A stretch of DNA of 7,112 bases from Oligoflexia bacterium (GTDB lineage Bacteria; Myxococcota_A; UBA796; UBA2385), in NCBI GenBank assembly GCA_013152105.1, contig JAADHA010000536.1:1-7112 (forward strand). Reading direction: 5' to 3'. Below, one piece after another: positions 5,977 through 7,112 of this stretch. Numbering within the stretch: the stretch's first letter is position 1; each line of letters begins with the position of its first letter. The translations under genes and the position numbers were made by a program. The notes under the pieces are model-generated. The model saw only the letters and a program-made list of their open reading frames with translations, made no database searches and was not told the origin of the DNA.

Positions 5977-6554
5977 CCCCTACGCTCCACACGCCGGTCC
6001 ACATGGCGGCCATCATCGCCCTGACCGCAGCCAGCCTGGCCCTCACCGCCTGTGGCGGCACGGCCACTGACGACACCGCAGGTGGCAGTACTGCGACCCT
6101 GGACGGCGGCGCATCAGACGGTGGCGCATCAGACGGGGGCACGGCCGAGGCGGACCTGGCCACCGCAAATGCCCTGTGGAGCGAGATCGCCGGCTACGAT
6201 GCCTGGCCTTACCCCGACGGCTGGGGCGATGTCGTCGCCACACCAGGCGGGGTCCACGGCGAGTCGGTCCAGCTCTGGATCAACACGCTCGCCGACGACG
6301 TGATCTCGGCTGGAGCAGGCGGTCTTCTGCCGGACGGGGCGATCGCGGTCAAGGAAGTATTCAGCGACGACGCCGGCGCCAAGCTGAGCTCGATCGTCAC
6401 CATGAAGAAGATCAGCGGCTACGCGCCAGACACCAACGACTGGTTCTGGGTCAAGTACACGCCGGACGGCACACCCGAGATGTACGGCGACGTCAGCGGG
6501 TGCAGTGGCTGCCACTCCGGTGGTCAGGATTATTTGCTCACCACGACCTGGTAG
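5946..6554 (+). CDS. c-type haem lipoprotein, cytochrome P460-like
   Basis: Taken from ATG 5946 the product is 202 residues. The first 19 are a His-rich N-region made partly of MHDT repeats, followed by a hydrophobic core AAIIALTAASLAL and the lipobox LTAC with Cys36, so it should be an exported lipoprotein. Residues to about 75 are a Thr/Gly/Asp/Ala/Ser-rich linker. The globular part has the pattern of cytochrome P460-type proteins: HGESVQLWIN, a GAIAVKEVF strand, MKKISGYAPDTNDWFWVKYTPDG, then one C-terminal haem motif CSGCH (186-190) and a DYLLTT ending. CxxCH predicts covalent haem c with His190 as proximal ligand. Whether the Lys-haem crosslink of true P460 enzymes exists cannot be told here, and the role (hydroxylamine or NO oxidation, or electron transfer) is unknown. 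Oddly, no Lys or Arg precedes the signal core. A start at ATG 6003 would leave the signal peptide without an N-region. Confidence 0.75.
   Translation: MHDTMHDTMHAPTLHTPVHMAAIIALTAASLALTACGGTATDDTAGGSTATLDGGASDGGASDGGTAEADLATANALWSEIAGYDAWPYPDGWGDVVATPGGVHGESVQLWINTLADDVISAGAGGLLPDGAIAVKEVFSDDAGAKLSSIVTMKKISGYAPDTNDWFWVKYTPDGTPEMYGDVSGCSGCHSGGQDYLLTTTW
6105..6134 (+). repeat. 15-bp tandem repeat encoding GGASD in the lipoprotein linker
   Basis: GGCGGCGCATCAGAC (6105-6119) is followed by GGTGGCGCATCAGAC (6120-6134), differing by one base, then by a partial Gly-Gly copy. It encodes GGASD-GGASD in the flexible stretch between lipid anchor and haem domain, and its length can vary in frame. Confidence 0.8.
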
Positions 6555-6813
6555 GCTCGCCGGACCCTGACTCTTCGTCCAGAGGCCAGTTCTCCGCCCC
6601 CAGGGCGAAAGTACTGGCGTTTGAGCACAAGGTAGGGTACGACGCACGCGTCGAGTCAACTCATGGCGAGACCTGCCTGGTTCAGCCAAGACGCGACGTC
6701 GACTTCATCGCGGGGTCGATCCAGTCCCGCAGGCATGCAGGCGCCACGGGCTTGTAACAACGGCGTGCTCGGGAGCATTCCAGCAACCGGCACCAGAGCA
6801 AGAGAAGAAAGAC
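6555..6813 (+). other. Intergenic region and leader of the RRM protein gene
   Basis: These 259 bp hold no supported gene. A small hairpin with a CGCCC/GGGCG stem and 3-nt loop (6595-6607) lies 40 bp after the haem lipoprotein stop; without a U-tract it is a weak terminator candidate at best. Other palindromes are GACGC-AC-GCGTC (6641-6652), GAGT-CA-ACTC (6653-6662), and a 6-bp stem with 9-nt loop at 6710-6730. TGTAAC at 6753-6758 resembles a -10 box but has no -35. A purine-rich AGAGAAGAAAG (6801-6811) precedes the next start and is only a weak Shine-Dalgarno. Confidence 0.4.
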
Positions 6814-7112
6814 ATGGCAAAGAAGCTGTTCGTCGGTGGCCTGGCATGGGCCACCAGTGATGAGGGCCTCCGCGAGGCCTTTGAGACCTTCGGTGAAGTC
6901 ACCGAAGCCAAGGTCATCCTTGACCGCGACACCGGCCGCTCGCGCGGATTCGGCTTCGTCGGTTTCACCGATGACGAAGCCGCAGCCAAGGCGATCGCCG
7001 CAATGGACGGGACTGACCTCGATGGCCGTCGCATCCGCGTGAATGAAGCCGAAGAGCGTCCCCGGCGCGGCGGCGGTGGTGGCCGCGGTGGCTACGGCGG
7101 CGGCGGCGGTGG
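6814..7112 (+). CDS. Glycine-rich RRM RNA-binding protein (3' end beyond window)
   Basis: The frame from ATG 6814 stays open to the window edge (99 codons plus two bases). It encodes one RNA recognition motif, residues 3 to about 78, then a glycine-rich tail of Arg/Gly/Tyr type that is cut off by the window. RNP2 is LFVGGL (5-10) and RNP1 is RGFGFVGF (44-51), with the aromatic positions Phe6, Phe46 and Phe48 that stack on RNA all present. Such short single-RRM proteins with Gly-rich tails are known from cyanobacteria and several other bacterial phyla, often cold-induced, and bind single-stranded RNA; targets here are unknown. The start gives the normal MAKKLFVGGL. The 5' leader is long, and the Shine-Dalgarno (AGAGAAGAAAG) is purine-rich but not canonical. 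It appears to be a single-gene transcript on the same strand as the haem lipoprotein gene, 259 bp downstream of it. Confidence 0.93.
   Translation, partial: MAKKLFVGGLAWATSDEGLREAFETFGEVTEAKVILDRDTGRSRGFGFVGFTDDEAAAKAIAAMDGTDLDGRRIRVNEAEERPRRGGGGGRGGYGGGGG

Noticed and set aside
6710..6730. Hairpin resembling a tRNA T-arm (GGGTCGATCC)
   Set aside because: The loop is 9 nt, not 7, the sequence lacks the TTCRA pattern at the right place, and no acceptor, D or anticodon arms can be drawn around it.
7050..7112. GGC/GGT-rich run as a non-coding repeat
   Set aside because: It is the in-frame Gly/Arg/Tyr tail of the RRM protein and needs no separate explanation.

Overview
The window looks like ordinary chromosomal DNA from a GC-rich bacterium, roughly two-thirds G+C. 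Several features point toward the Myxococcota / former Deltaproteobacteria, though I infer this and have not proven it: a CdnL-type CarD protein, two secreted lipoproteins (one with an Asp/Gly/Ala/Ser-rich linker after the lipobox), and a single-RRM glycine-rich RNA-binding protein. I see no mobile element, CRISPR array, tRNA or rRNA.

Layout: positions 1-111 (minus) hold the start of a probable membrane protein that runs off the left edge. A near-consensus sigma-70 type promoter (160-187) and a GC-rich leader precede a plus-strand operon: carD (322-816), a full-length but apparently dead glutamyl-tRNA synthetase paralogue (858-2219), and cysS (2233-3753). Facing cysS across an 11-bp gap is a cysteine-rich lipoprotein gene (3765-4856, minus). 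Divergent from that is the XTP/dITP pyrophosphatase gene rdgB (4922-5536, plus), whose end overlaps tail-to-tail a small two-helix membrane protein gene (5530-5769, minus). A c-type haem lipoprotein of cytochrome P460-like appearance follows (5946-6554, plus). The window ends in an RRM protein gene (6814 to the right edge).

The most interesting object is the second gene of the operon. It aligns almost end to end with bacterial GluRS, including a near-gapless stretch through the catalytic core and a recognisable anticodon-binding C-terminus. Yet the HIGH-type motif, the glutamate-pocket residues and the KMSKS motif are all replaced, while the frame stays open for about 450 codons. This looks like a maintained pseudo-synthetase, co-transcribed with an RNA-polymerase-binding growth regulator (CarD) and a real synthetase (CysS). 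It also appears to start at a CTG codon, so automatic annotation would probably truncate it by 53 or more residues.

In function, CarD/CdnL stabilises promoter open complexes, notably at rRNA genes, CysS charges tRNA-Cys, and the pseudo-GluRS may bind tRNA or sense charging. The operon therefore groups transcription and translation capacity. The right half of the window is a set of independent single genes: envelope lipoproteins, nucleotide-pool sanitation and RNA binding.
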